The position numbers and the translations under genes are program-made. Below the pieces are notes generated by a model that was given only the letters and a program-made list of their open reading frames with translations, had not been told where the DNA came from and searched no databases. This document shows positions 15,024-24,343 of a stretch of DNA of 33,932 bases, in pieces. Within the stretch, counting starts at the first letter, position 1. Every line of letters begins with the position of its first letter. The stretch spans positions 1 through 33,932 of the forward strand of contig QHYU01000164.1 of assembly GCA_003224235.1 (NCBI GenBank), written 5' to 3'. The DNA is from Acidobacteriota bacterium (GTDB lineage: Bacteria; Acidobacteriota; Terriglobia; Acidiferrales; UBA7541).

Positions 15024-15866
15024 CTAGAAGGTAGGCGGCGTGTTCACCCACAGCAGCCACGTTTCTCTCCGCCCCGGATTCTGCCAGCGATGAGGCGTGC
15101 TACTTTCAAAGTAGAAGCTGTCACCCGGCCGGAGCCTGTAGCTCTCCTCCTCGTTGAGCCGAATCTGAAGCTGGCCGCGCAGAATATAGAGAAATTCCTC
15201 GCCGTCGTGCGCGTAGGCCTCGCCGCTGCCCGCGCCGGGGGCGATGCGGAATAAGTGCGGCTCCATCGCGGTATTGCCCCAGGCGAGCAACTCCATGCGC
15301 ACGCCCGGCCCGGTTTCCAGCACTTTGCGATTGCCGGGACGCACCAGGCGCGGGTTTTCGGCGGAGGGATCAAACAGCGCGAGGATGCTGGTGCTGTAGA
15401 AGCCGGCCAGCCGACGCAGGGTGGCAACTGACGCGCTCATTTGGCCGCGTTCGAGCGCGCTTAGGAAGCCGACCGAAAGGTCGGTGGCCCGGGCAACAGC
15501 CGCGAGCGAGACGCCGCGACTTCTCCGCAGGCGCCGCAATTGCGGTCCTAACAAGCGGGCCGGGGCCGGCGTCGTCCTTCGCATCCTCCCCTGACGTTTT
15601 AACAGGTGGATTATGGCGGCAGGATTCAAGCCGCGGACACGCCGCCAGAAGTACGCGCGCTTGAGCAGCTGCACGTCCTGCTGCGTATATAGCCGATAGC
15701 GGCTCCTACTGCGCTGAGGTTGAATCAGCCCCAGCGCTTCCCACGAGCGCAGCGCCGAGGAAGATATCCCCACCATCCGGGCGACCTCGCCGATGCGCAG
15801 ATAGCCGCCCACGCCCAAACGGCGTGGGGTCGCCCGCGGCAAACTCTTTCCGCTTGACAGGGGCAT
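15024..15866 (-). CDS. MerR-XRE-cupin three-domain transcriptional regulator, 280 aa
   Basis: A likely amine-responsive regulator of the flanking operons. Residues ~21-95 form a MerR-type winged helix (YLRIGEVARMVGISSSALR, SWEALGLIQPQR). Residues ~109-165 form a lambda-repressor-type HTH (LRRLRRSRGVSLAAVARATD, LSVGFLSALERG). Residues ~195-275 form a cupin sensor (AHDGEEFLYILRGQLQIRL, RPGDSFYFESSTPHRWQNPG). The XRE-cupin half has the layout of PuuR, which controls putrescine use in E. coli. It is the first gene of the minus-strand operon, 16 bp behind the predicted promoter -10 region's start site, and lies back to back with the receptor gene. No strong Shine-Dalgarno is seen, so the transcript may have a very short leader or a later start. 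Confidence 0.9.
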   Translation of the reverse strand: MPLSSGKSLPRATPRRLGVGGYLRIGEVARMVGISSSALRSWEALGLIQPQRSRSRYRLYTQQDVQLLKRAYFWRRVRGLNPAAIIHLLKRQGRMRRTTPAPARLLGPQLRRLRRSRGVSLAAVARATDLSVGFLSALERGQMSASVATLRRLAGFYSTSILALFDPSAENPRLVRPGNRKVLETGPGVRMELLAWGNTAMEPHLFRIAPGAGSGEAYAHDGEEFLYILRGQLQIRLNEEESYRLRPGDSFYFESSTPHRWQNPGRRETWLLWVNTPPTF

Positions 15867-15888
15867 GGGGTTTCTCTAAGTTTGCGGG

Positions 15889-15917
15889 ATTATAGTAAGG
15901 TTCCGTCCGGGGGGCAA
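15889..15917 (-). promoter_or_regulatory. Sigma-70-type promoter for the regulator-transporter operon
   Basis: On the minus strand TTGCCC (15917-15912) and a perfect TATAAT (15894-15889) are separated by 17 bp. The predicted start of transcription is near 15882, only about 16 bases before the regulator's ATG. The site lies in the 79-bp gap between the divergent regulator and receptor genes, where a bound regulator could act on both directions. Confidence 0.55.
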
Positions 15918-15945
15918 CCACGAATTCTCGCTCGGGAGTGGGGTG

Positions 15946-18900
15946 ATGAAAACACAAGCTGAGTGTGGGCAGCCAACCGGCTGTCGCCGAATCCCTGCGC
16001 GTTTCCTTTTTGCTTCTCTGTTCGCGCTGCTGCTTTGCGCGCCTGTGAGCCTGTGGGGCCAGGCGACTGGCGGCCGCGTGCGCGGCACGGTAAGCGATCC
16101 TAGCGGTGCGGTGATTCCGGCCATCAAGGTTTCCCTTGCCAGCGAGGCCACGCGCGCTACGCGCGATACGCAGACCAACTCGAACGGAGACTACGCCTTC
16201 CTCGAGGTCCCGGTTGGCACCTACACCATCGAGTCAGGTGCCACGGGGTTCAAGAAGTACGTCCGCAAGGGCATCACCGTCGAACTCAACCAAGTTGTGC
16301 AGATTGATATCGTGTTGCAAGTGGGTACTGCGAACGAGGTCGTGGAAGTGACTGCCGCTCCGCCGCTGGTGGACACCACAACGACCCAGTTAGGAGCCGT
16401 GGTCAACGAGCGTGCGGTGACCAACCTGCCTTTGGCCTCCCGTGACACCTATCAGCTTTTGCAGTTGCAGCCAGGGGTTCAGTCTCCAGTCGGCTCCGAC
16501 GCCTTCTATGGAAGCGATCGTGCCGGGGTAGTCTCCGTCAACGGTGGCCGGGGCCGCGACAACAACTTCTCTGTAAACGGTGGCGATGGCAACGACCTGT
16601 TTGCCAATCTGCCGGTCGTACAGCCCTCGCCGGACAGTATCGCCGAGTTCCGCGTGCTGACCAACACGTTTGACGCCGAGTATGGCCGCAACTCCGGCGC
16701 CGTCGTAAATGTTGTGACAAAGTCCGGCACCAACAACTTCCACGGCAACCTCTACGAGTTCTTTCGCAACCAGGCGCTCAATGCTCGCGGCTTTTTCGAC
16801 ACCACGAAGCCCGATTATCTGCAGAACCAGTTCGGCGCCACCTTCGGAGGCCCCATCCGCCCGGACCGCACCTTTTTCTTTGTCTCCTACGAGGGCAGCC
16901 GCGTCCGCCGCGGCACGCCTTCCGACACTGTGACCCTGCCAACGGATGCCGAGCGCATGGGTGAGTTTTCGAGCGGCCCGATCTTCGCTGGCACCCTGAC
17001 CAATCCCACCGTGGCTGCACTGTTGGCCGGGCGTCCTGGTTGCCAGGCAGCGATTGATGCTCAGCACGGAGGGTCTTTTCCCATCACGGCCAATACATCC
17101 TATGGGGCCACCCGAGACTCGCGGGGCAACATCCTCACCGCCGGCTTGTTTACGGATACCGTGCGCAATCGGGACAATATCATCCCTGTGGCCTGCTTTG
17201 ACGCCACCGCGCTCGACTTGCTCAACCAGTTCGTGCCCCGCAGCAGCACCGGCTCTTTCCAGTCGGTGCCACTGGGACACCAGCGAGATAACCAGTTCAC
17301 CTTAAAGATGGATCATGAAATCACGAAGAATCAGCACCTGACTGGCTACTACTACTTTACGAACGAGTTCCTGGCTAAGCCGTTCGCGCGGTTCCAGGCC
17401 GGCGGCGCCAACCTACCCGGCTTTGGCGACCTGACCGATCAGCGCATCCAGCAGGTCAACATCAGCCACAATTGGGCGATCAATGCCAACACGGTGAACG
17501 AGGCTCGCTTCACCTTCTTCCGCGAAGGCCAAGGGACATTCCTGCATCCCCAGCGCACCAACCCGGTCACCGCCTCGTGCACAAGTGCAGCTCGGGCCTT
17601 CTGCTTCACCGGAACCAACAACGGGCCTCTGGTGGATGGCAACGGCAACCCTATTTCCCCCAACCCAAAGCTGGGAATCACCCCCAGCCTCGGCGCCGGC
17701 CGCGAAGGGGTGCCCTTTATTTCAATTTCGGGTGGCCCGACCTTCGGCAATAACTTCGAGGGTGAGCTGCCGCAGACCGGCAACACATTTCAGTGGTCCG
17801 ACGGTTTCAGCAAGGTCATCGGCAGACACGCGCTGAAGTTCGGCGGCGATCTCCGCTATCAGCGGTTCGACCAGGAACTCTTCTTCGACATCAACGGCGA
17901 ATTCCTCTTCACCGGTGGCGGGCCCAACGATGTCGGTGGCGCCAATCTGTTCCCCAACTATCTATTGGGGTTGCCGGAATCCTATCTTCAGGGCTCAGCG
18001 CAGCAGGAGCTGATCCGCAGCAAGTCCGTCTACCTCTTCACTCAGGATAGCTGGAGCATCCGGCCCAATGTGACGCTGAACTACGGTTTGCGCTGGGAGC
18101 TGAACACGCCACTCGCCGACGCGGGCCTTAAGGTCCAAACATTCCGCCCCGGCCAAAACACCACCATCTATCCTTGCCAACTCGCTCCCGGCAATCCCTT
18201 GATCGCGACGTTCGGAACAAACAACTGCAATCCGGGGAGCCCCGGCGCATCAGTCTTTCCCACCGGCTTGGTCGTTCCCGGCGACAAAGGCATTCCCAAC
18301 GGTCTCACGCAGACTTACTACAAGGCGTTTGCCCCGCGGATCGGCCTGGCGTGGAGTCCGGGTTGGAAGGACGGCTGGCTGAGCAAGCTCACCGGAGGGC
18401 CCGGCAAGACCAGCGTCCGCATGGGCTGGGGCATGTTCTACAACCCGGTCGAGCAGCTGGTGCTCGAGCAGTTCAGCGCCGAACCGCCGTTCGGTGGCAG
18501 CACGAGCCTCTTCAACGTTCTATTTAGTACGCCCTTCCTAGGGCAGAACGGGATTGTGTCCCCCAACCCTTTCAACGGAATCCTGAATCCTCCGCGCGGC
18601 CGGCCAGTGGATTGGTCAGTCTTCCGTCCCGTCGTCCTGTTCGGGCAGTTGCAGGCGCATGAGCGCACGCAGTATGCGGCCCAGTACAACCTAACCATGC
18701 AGCGCGAAATCACCAGGAATGTGGTTCTGCAGATCGGCTACGTAGGCCGCCAAGGCCATCGGCTGCTGGCCACGCACGACCTGAATTTCGGAATCGCTCA
18801 GACCTGCCTGGATCTGCAGCGGCTGTCCAGCACCGCAAACCCCGCTTATACCGACCCGGCGCAAATTTTCGGTCCGCTGACGTGCCAATCCTTCTCGACA

Positions 18901-19917
18901 GAAAACGCCTACGGCTTCGTCCTGCAACCGGGCGATAGACTCACCTTGCCGAATGGAAGAGTGATCACCGGGGCAGCGGGCGGCACTCCCATTGGCTTGG
19001 TGGGGCTGCGGCCCTTCTCCTCCCCCAACTGCGACCCACTAAATGGCTGGAACCCAAGCACAGTCAGCTTCAGCAACGGCTGTCCACCGGACGGCGTGCC
19101 GATCTTCGGCAGCATCTTTGCCCAGGACAACATCGCGAATTCCAGCTACCACGCGCTGCAGGTCATGGTCGAGAAGCGCTTCTCCGCGGGATTGCAGTTC
19201 CAGGCGGCGTACACTTTTGGCAAGTCGCTCGACAACGCTTCGAGCTTTGAGAACCTGCTCAACCCCCTCAATTCCCGGGCCAACCGCTCGCTGTCGCTCT
19301 TTGACGCGCGCCACCGTTTCGTCTTCAGCTACTACTGGGAGTTGCCAATCCCCAAAAAGCAAGGCTTTACCTCCAAAGTTCTCAATGGCTGGGCCTTGTC
19401 CGGAATCACGACCTTTCAATCCGGCTTCCCAATCCGGATCACGTCCCAGAGTGACCTCGAGCTGCAGAATAGCTTCGATTTTGAGACACCGGGCGAGCCG
19501 AACCTTGTGGGAACGTTCCGGAGCCTGGATCCGCGCCAGAGTGTCTGCGCTCTCGGCACCGGCCCCAACGCCGGCCGCAACACGCCACCCACAGGTCCAG
19601 TGCCCTGCGTTCCGATTGCAGGTGGCTTTGATCCCAACATCTTCACGAACGCTACTGTGCGGTTGGGAACTATCGGCAACGCCCCGCGCTCAATTTGCTG
19701 CAGCAAGGGCATCAATAACTTTGAGATTGGCATCCTCAAGGCCACACCGCTTACTGAGCGGACGCGGCTCGAGTTCCGCGCAGAGTTGTTCAACGTATTT
19801 AACCACGCGCAGTTCTTCGTCCCGGACGGCAACATTACCAACGGGAACGACTTCGGCCGGGTGAAGCGCGCACGCGATCCCCGCTTGGTTCAGTTCGCGC
19901 TCAAGTTGTTTTTCTAG
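15946..19917 (+). CDS. Oar-like TonB-dependent outer-membrane receptor, 1323 aa
   Basis: A large outer-membrane transporter of the acidobacterial Oar/CarboxypepD_reg class. The ATG at 15946 is chosen over the GTG directly before it. A signal peptide (to about residue 41, ..LWGQ) is followed by a carboxypeptidase-regulatory-like beta-sandwich (RGTVSDPSGAVIPAIKVSLA to about residue 130), a plug region (EVTAAPPLVDTTTTQLGAVV, then NNFSVNGGDGNDLF) and a long beta-barrel ending in KLFF with the terminal aromatic residue expected for barrel assembly. Several cysteine pairs occur in the long extracellular loops. It is divergent from the regulator and 120 bp ahead of the aminotransferase gene, so it may bring the amine or its conjugate across the outer membrane. 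Related receptors usually face oligosaccharide or peptide ligands, so this is context only. Confidence 0.9.
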   Translation: MKTQAECGQPTGCRRIPARFLFASLFALLLCAPVSLWGQATGGRVRGTVSDPSGAVIPAIKVSLASEATRATRDTQTNSNGDYAFLEVPVGTYTIESGATGFKKYVRKGITVELNQVVQIDIVLQVGTANEVVEVTAAPPLVDTTTTQLGAVVNERAVTNLPLASRDTYQLLQLQPGVQSPVGSDAFYGSDRAGVVSVNGGRGRDNNFSVNGGDGNDLFANLPVVQPSPDSIAEFRVLTNTFDAEYGRNSGAVVNVVTKSGTNNFHGNLYEFFRNQALNARGFFDTTKPDYLQNQFGATFGGPIRPDRTFFFVSYEGSRVRRGTPSDTVTLPTDAERMGEFSSGPIFAGTLTNPTVAALLAGRPGCQAAIDAQHGGSFPITANTSYGATRDSRGNILTAGLFTDTVRNRDNIIPVACFDATALDLLNQFVPRSSTGSFQSVPLGHQRDNQFTLKMDHEITKNQHLTGYYYFTNEFLAKPFARFQAGGANLPGFGDLTDQRIQQVNISHNWAINANTVNEARFTFFREGQGTFLHPQRTNPVTASCTSAARAFCFTGTNNGPLVDGNGNPISPNPKLGITPSLGAGREGVPFISISGGPTFGNNFEGELPQTGNTFQWSDGFSKVIGRHALKFGGDLRYQRFDQELFFDINGEFLFTGGGPNDVGGANLFPNYLLGLPESYLQGSAQQELIRSKSVYLFTQDSWSIRPNVTLNYGLRWELNTPLADAGLKVQTFRPGQNTTIYPCQLAPGNPLIATFGTNNCNPGSPGASVFPTGLVVPGDKGIPNGLTQTYYKAFAPRIGLAWSPGWKDGWLSKLTGGPGKTSVRMGWGMFYNPVEQLVLEQFSAEPPFGGSTSLFNVLFSTPFLGQNGIVSPNPFNGILNPPRGRPVDWSVFRPVVLFGQLQAHERTQYAAQYNLTMQREITRNVVLQIGYVGRQGHRLLATHDLNFGIAQTCLDLQRLSSTANPAYTDPAQIFGPLTCQSFSTENAYGFVLQPGDRLTLPNGRVITGAAGGTPIGLVGLRPFSSPNCDPLNGWNPSTVSFSNGCPPDGVPIFGSIFAQDNIANSSYHALQVMVEKRFSAGLQFQAAYTFGKSLDNASSFENLLNPLNSRANRSLSLFDARHRFVFSYYWELPIPKKQGFTSKVLNGWALSGITTFQSGFPIRITSQSDLELQNSFDFETPGEPNLVGTFRSLDPRQSVCALGTGPNAGRNTPPTGPVPCVPIAGGFDPNIFTNATVRLGTIGNAPRSICCSKGINNFEIGILKATPLTERTRLEFRAELFNVFNHAQFFVPDGNITNGNDFGRVKRARDPRLVQFALKLFF

Positions 19918-20037
19918 GGGGAAACCGGAGGGCCGCAAAGTACAATCTTGGCCGTGGCAGGTCAATGGGCCGGGTGGTGCGCCCCAGCCAGCATCTCGTC
20001 ACCAGGACGCCACCGGGGCCTTGGATCGAGGATACCC

Positions 20038-21408
20038 ATGCACGAAGGCTTGAAGAAAGAGCTAGAGATCTACGAGAAGCGCACACCGCGCTCTCGCCTG
20101 GCCCATCAGAAGGCCGTCCCACGCATCCCACTCGGCGTAGCGAGCAATTATCGTGCCTATGAGCCGTATCCGCTGTTCGTCCGCGAAGGCCGAGGTGGGC
20201 ACATCTGGGACCTCGATGGCAACGAGTACGTCGATTTTAATCTCTGCTTCGGCGCGCTGATGGCCGGCCACTGCCATCCAGCAGTCGTCCGCGCCGTTAA
20301 AGAGCGCCTGCACATCGGCACCATGTTCGGCATGCCACACGAAATGGAGTGGGCTCTGGCCGAGGAGATTTGCACGCGCTTCCCGGTGGAAATGGTGCGC
20401 TTTGGCAGCAGCGGCACCGAGGCCACCATGCACGCCATTCGCCTGGCTCGCGCGGCCACCGGCCGCGACCGCATCGTCAAAATGGAAGGGGCGTACCATG
20501 GGCTGCACGACTCCGCCCTCGTCAGCGTGAAACCGAAAAGCGACCAGTTCGGTGACCCAGCCGCACCAACACCCGTGCCAGCCGGCGCCGGCGTGACGAC
20601 CGCGACGCTCCAGAACACGCTGGTGGCGCCGTTCAATGACCTCGCCGCTGTCGAGCGGCTGTTTGCTGCACATACGGGCCAAATCGCTGCGGTGATCGTT
20701 GAGCCCATCCTGATGAACATCGGCATCTGCATGCCCGTCCCGGGGTATCACCAGGGTCTCCGGGAGTTGACGACCCGGCATGGCGCGCTGTTGATCTTCG
20801 ACGAGGTCAAGACCGGCGCAAAGCTTGCCCGCGGCGGCGCCTGCGAGTATTTCGCAGTGAAACCGGACATCGTCTGCCTGGCGAAATCTATTGGCGGCGG
20901 CTTCCCCCTTGCGGCGTTTGCTGCACACAGAGAAGTTATGGACTTGATCGCTCAACACAAGGTGTTCCACGGGGGGACGTATAACACGAACCCGGTGTCG
21001 ATGGCCGCCGGTCTGGCCATGTTCCGAGAAGTACTCATTCCGGCGGCCTACGAGCACATCAACCAAATGAACTCCCGGTTGGTCGAGGGCTACCGGAAGA
21101 CGATCGAGAAAATGGGGCTCAATGCCTACGCCATCGGCGCGGGGGCGAATGGAGCGTTCATGCTTTACCCGAGGGAGATTCGCAACTACCGCGACTGGAT
21201 CACCATTGATGTGGACCTCTGGCGGCATTATTGGTTCGGTATGGTGAATCGCGGTGTGCTGCCTCAACCCTATTGGTGGGATGAGCAGTGGACCATATCC
21301 GTGGCCCACACGGAGGAGGATATCGACCGCCACTTGACCGCCTTCGAGGAGCTAGCGCCGCAGTTGGCGCGAGCGCAGCAGGAACGCATGGCCACTGCGG
21401 CCCCCTGA
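20038..21408 (+). CDS. Class III PLP-dependent aminotransferase, HemL-like, 456 aa
   Basis: A fold-type I, class III aminotransferase of the glutamate-1-semialdehyde-aminomutase-like subgroup. The phosphate-binding SSGTEATMHAIRLAR, the pyridine-binding aspartate D255 in IFDEVKTG and the Schiff-base lysine K283 in CLAKSIGGGFPLAA are all present. The ATG at 20038 has GAGG seven bases upstream; the frame extends to 19948 without a better start. True HemL makes 5-aminolevulinate for haem, but the setting between an amine receptor, a permease and an aldehyde dehydrogenase argues for a catabolic amine:2-oxo-acid transaminase that yields an amino-aldehyde. The start of the permease gene follows by 26 bp. 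Confidence 0.88.
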   Translation: MHEGLKKELEIYEKRTPRSRLAHQKAVPRIPLGVASNYRAYEPYPLFVREGRGGHIWDLDGNEYVDFNLCFGALMAGHCHPAVVRAVKERLHIGTMFGMPHEMEWALAEEICTRFPVEMVRFGSSGTEATMHAIRLARAATGRDRIVKMEGAYHGLHDSALVSVKPKSDQFGDPAAPTPVPAGAGVTTATLQNTLVAPFNDLAAVERLFAAHTGQIAAVIVEPILMNIGICMPVPGYHQGLRELTTRHGALLIFDEVKTGAKLARGGACEYFAVKPDIVCLAKSIGGGFPLAAFAAHREVMDLIAQHKVFHGGTYNTNPVSMAAGLAMFREVLIPAAYEHINQMNSRLVEGYRKTIEKMGLNAYAIGAGANGAFMLYPREIRNYRDWITIDVDLWRHYWFGMVNRGVLPQPYWWDEQWTISVAHTEEDIDRHLTAFEELAPQLARAQQERMATAAP

Positions 21409-21434
21409 GCTATCTTGTCCGGCAGGAGGTGGGC

Positions 21435-22889
21435 TTGTCCACCCCGGTGTCAAGCTCCGAGGAGACTTCGCACCTTCGGCGCGTGCTCGGGCAGCGCGAC
21501 CTCGTCCTGCTGTTCGTGGTTGCCGTGCTGAACCTTAACTTGGTGCCCGTGGTAGCAGCCGACGGCCCGGTGACCCTGTGGCTCTGGCTGCTCGCACTAT
21601 TACTGTTCTTCTGGCCGCAAGCCATCGCCGTAATCGAGCTCTCGCATCGCTATCCGAGCGAAGGGGGGATCTACCTGTGGGCCAAGGAGCTGTTCGGCGA
21701 TTTCCATGGGTTCCTCTCCGGCTGGTGCTATTGGACGAACAACGTCTTCTATATTCCCACCCTGTTGCTCTACGCAGTCGGCATTTCAGTCTATGTTGGA
21801 GGGGAACGCACACGGTTGCTGGGTGACGATCGGCTGTTCGTATTGATGTTTTCGTTGAGCTTATTATGGCTGATGGTGGGCCTGCACATCCGCGGTCTCG
21901 GTGTGGGGAAGTGGGTGAACAACCTGGGGGGAGTCGGCACGGTGATTACCGCGGTGGCGCTGATGAGTCTCGCTGCTTATGTGTTGCGCAGCCAGGGAAG
22001 CCGGTTGACCCTCGCCAGCTTCCGCAGCGCGGGTGCCGACTGGCGGCTGGTTTCGTCGTTCGGCGTGGTGTGCTTCGGGCTGGTCGGACTGGAGTTGGCC
22101 TCGGTCATGGGCGATGAGATCCGTGATCCGCGGCGAACCCTACCGCGCGCGGTCCTGTGGGGTGGCATCATCTCCGGGGGGCTGTATGTGGGGGCGACTC
22201 TGGCGTTGCTGCTGGCCCTGCCGCAGCAGGAGATCGGCGTGGTGCAGGGCGTCCTGCAAGCGGTGGACCGGATGGCCCAGAATGCCGGCATCGCCTGGTT
22301 GGTTCGCCCGCTCGCGCTCCTGCTGAGTTTGTCGATTGCCGGGGCCACCTCGGCATGGCTGGCGGGCTCGGCACGCATTCCATTCGTCGCGGGAATAGAT
22401 TGTTATCTACCTTCGGCACTGGGACGGCTTCATCCGCGCTATGCAAGCCCGCATGTGGCCCTGCTGGTGCACGCGGGCCTTTCTTGTGTGTTCTTGGCCA
22501 TGAGTTTTATTGGCGCCACGGTGAAAGAAGCCTACGAAATCCTGCTCCACCTGGCGGTCATCCTCCAGCTCATCCCTTTCCTTTACATGTTTGCCGCGCT
22601 GGTGCGTCTGGCTCGACACGGCGATCCAACTCAAGCGTACTATCGGAAGGGGCCGCTGTTGACGGCAGGGTTCTCGGGCTTTGCCATCACGGCCCTAGGA
22701 ATCGGATTGGCGTTTGTGCCCCCGCCCCAGATCTCGTCAATCTGGCGGTTTGAAGCGAAAACCATGATCGGCTCCGTTTTCTTTGTGGGACTTGGGGCGA
22801 TGCTCTTCCGCATCTATGCCGCCCGCAAGCCGGGTAAGGCTTGGAAACCGGACAGACCGAAATCTGTCTACCCGGGAGAGGGACTATGA
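21435..22889 (+). CDS. APC-family amine/amino-acid permease, 484 aa
   Basis: An inner-membrane proton-coupled amino acid-polyamine-organocation transporter with about twelve predicted helices. Characteristic stretches are IELSHRYPSEGGIYLWAKE (helix 1-2 region), the GLELASVMGDEIRDPRRTLP motif after helix 6 and LSIAGATSAWLAGSARIPFV. The start is taken as TTG at 21435 because a perfect AGGAGG lies five bases upstream (21424-21429); no in-frame ATG is better placed. It gives the locus a second inner-membrane entry route besides the ABC importer. Its stop overlaps the aldehyde dehydrogenase start by 4 bp. PuuP-like putrescine or glutamate/GABA transport are both plausible. Confidence 0.88.
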   Translation: MSTPVSSSEETSHLRRVLGQRDLVLLFVVAVLNLNLVPVVAADGPVTLWLWLLALLLFFWPQAIAVIELSHRYPSEGGIYLWAKELFGDFHGFLSGWCYWTNNVFYIPTLLLYAVGISVYVGGERTRLLGDDRLFVLMFSLSLLWLMVGLHIRGLGVGKWVNNLGGVGTVITAVALMSLAAYVLRSQGSRLTLASFRSAGADWRLVSSFGVVCFGLVGLELASVMGDEIRDPRRTLPRAVLWGGIISGGLYVGATLALLLALPQQEIGVVQGVLQAVDRMAQNAGIAWLVRPLALLLSLSIAGATSAWLAGSARIPFVAGIDCYLPSALGRLHPRYASPHVALLVHAGLSCVFLAMSFIGATVKEAYEILLHLAVILQLIPFLYMFAALVRLARHGDPTQAYYRKGPLLTAGFSGFAITALGIGLAFVPPPQISSIWRFEAKTMIGSVFFVGLGAMLFRIYAARKPGKAWKPDRPKSVYPGEGL

Positions 22890-24343
22890 AGAGTTACCGC
22901 ATGTATATCAACGGCGAATGGGTCGAGAGTTGCCGCGGAACATACTTCCCTGTCCATGACCCTTCAACCGAAGAGATCATCGCCGAAGTGCCCGACGCCA
23001 ACGCGCAGGACGTTGACCGCGCTGTCGCCGCAGCGCGCGCGGCATTTGACTCCGGCCCTTGGTCGCAGAGCACCGCGCAGGACCGAGGACGGCTCCTGTT
23101 TCGCTTGGCCCAGAAGGTGCGCGATGAGACGCCACGGCTTGCCGAACTCGAATCACGCAACTGCGGCAAGCCCATTGTCGAGTCCGAATACGACATGGCG
23201 GACGTGGCCACCTGCTTCGAATACTATGGCGGGCTGGCAACAAAGGTACTGGGCCATGTGAATCCCGTCCCTGCCAACGCCCTGAGCCTTTCGCTGCGCG
23301 AGCCGGTCGGAGTAGCCGGCCAGATCATCCCGTGGAACTACCCGCTGCTGATGGCGGCATGGAAGCTCGCGCCGGCGCTGGCCGCGGGGTGCGCCTGCGT
23401 GTTGAAGCCCGCCGAACAAACCCCGCTGACGGCGCTAGAGATGGCCCAATGGTTCGAGGAGGTCGGGCTGCCGCCCGGGGTGGTGAACATCATCACTGGT
23501 TTCGGCGAGACGGCTGGCGCACCGCTGGTCCAGCACCCACAGGTGAACAAGATTGCGTTCACCGGCAGTGCCGCAGTGGGCAAGCAAATCGTCAAGATGG
23601 CCGCTGACACAGTGAAGCGCGTCACACTCGAACTCGGTGGAAAATCTCCAAACATCTTCTTCGCCGATGCCGACTTCGAAGCGGCAATTGACGGCGCGCT
23701 GTTCGGCGTGTTCATCAACCAGGGCGAGGTCTGCTCGGCCGGCAGTCGAATTTTGGTTGAGCGCACGATCTATTCCCGTTTCCTGGAAGCGATGACCGAA
23801 AAGGCCGGGCGCATCAAGCTCGGCCCGCCCCTGGAGCGCGAGACGAAAATGGGACCGCTGGTCAGTAAAGAACAGTACGAGCGCGTCAACTCCTACGTCG
23901 AAATCGGCAAGAAAGAGGCGAAGTTGGCGATCGGCGGCAGTCGCCCGGCAAGCCCAGCCCGGGGCTATTACGTCGCGCCCACCATCTTCTATGATGTAGA
24001 CAATAGCGCCCGCATCGCGCGAGAGGAGATCTTCGGACCCGTGGCTGCGGTCATCCCTTTCAATAACGAAACCGAGGCGATCCGCCTCGCCAACGACACT
24101 CCCTATGGCTTGGCCGCGGCCGTCTGGAGTCGCGACATCTTCAAGGTTTTCCGCGTCGTCAAGGCGCTGCGGGCGGGCGTCGTCTGGGTCAACCATATGC
24201 AACCCACTTACGTGGAAGCGCCCTGGGGCGGATACAAGCAGTCGGGCTTCGGCCGCGAACTCGGCCCCTGGGGCATCGAAGAGTACCTGGAGACCAAGCA
24301 GGTCCACATCAATCTGGACGAACAACCGATTGGATGGTACTGA
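22886..24343 (+). CDS. NAD(P)-dependent aldehyde dehydrogenase (betaine-aldehyde / 4-aminobutanal type), 485 aa
   Basis: An ALDH-superfamily enzyme that oxidises an aldehyde to the acid, probably an amino-aldehyde. The conserved proline-rich IIPWNYPLL, the coenzyme motif FTGSAAVGK, the general base E249 in LELGGKSPN and the nucleophile C283 in NQGEVCSAG are intact, as is the C-terminal PWGGYKQSGFGRELG signature. The ATG at 22886 has GGGAGAGG upstream and overlaps the permease stop as ATGA. Length is normal for the family. Downstream it abuts the second aminotransferase with no gap. The sequence resembles betaine-aldehyde and gamma-aminobutyraldehyde dehydrogenases; the locus favours the latter. 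Confidence 0.92.
   Translation: MKSYRMYINGEWVESCRGTYFPVHDPSTEEIIAEVPDANAQDVDRAVAAARAAFDSGPWSQSTAQDRGRLLFRLAQKVRDETPRLAELESRNCGKPIVESEYDMADVATCFEYYGGLATKVLGHVNPVPANALSLSLREPVGVAGQIIPWNYPLLMAAWKLAPALAAGCACVLKPAEQTPLTALEMAQWFEEVGLPPGVVNIITGFGETAGAPLVQHPQVNKIAFTGSAAVGKQIVKMAADTVKRVTLELGGKSPNIFFADADFEAAIDGALFGVFINQGEVCSAGSRILVERTIYSRFLEAMTEKAGRIKLGPPLERETKMGPLVSKEQYERVNSYVEIGKKEAKLAIGGSRPASPARGYYVAPTIFYDVDNSARIAREEIFGPVAAVIPFNNETEAIRLANDTPYGLAAAVWSRDIFKVFRVVKALRAGVVWVNHMQPTYVEAPWGGYKQSGFGRELGPWGIEEYLETKQVHINLDEQPIGWY

Noticed and set aside
15854-15896. TTGACA and TATAGT as a plus-strand promoter for the first receptor
   Set aside because: Spacing of 31 bp is far from the 16-19 bp needed; the minus-strand pair in the same gap is much better.
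16390-17280. 296-codon open frame on the minus strand
   Set aside because: Antisense to the first receptor and without recognisable features.
20062-21333. 423-codon open frame on the minus strand
   Set aside because: Antisense to the HemL-like aminotransferase, whose cofactor motifs are clear; composition is rich in His/Arg/Asp as in typical shadow frames.
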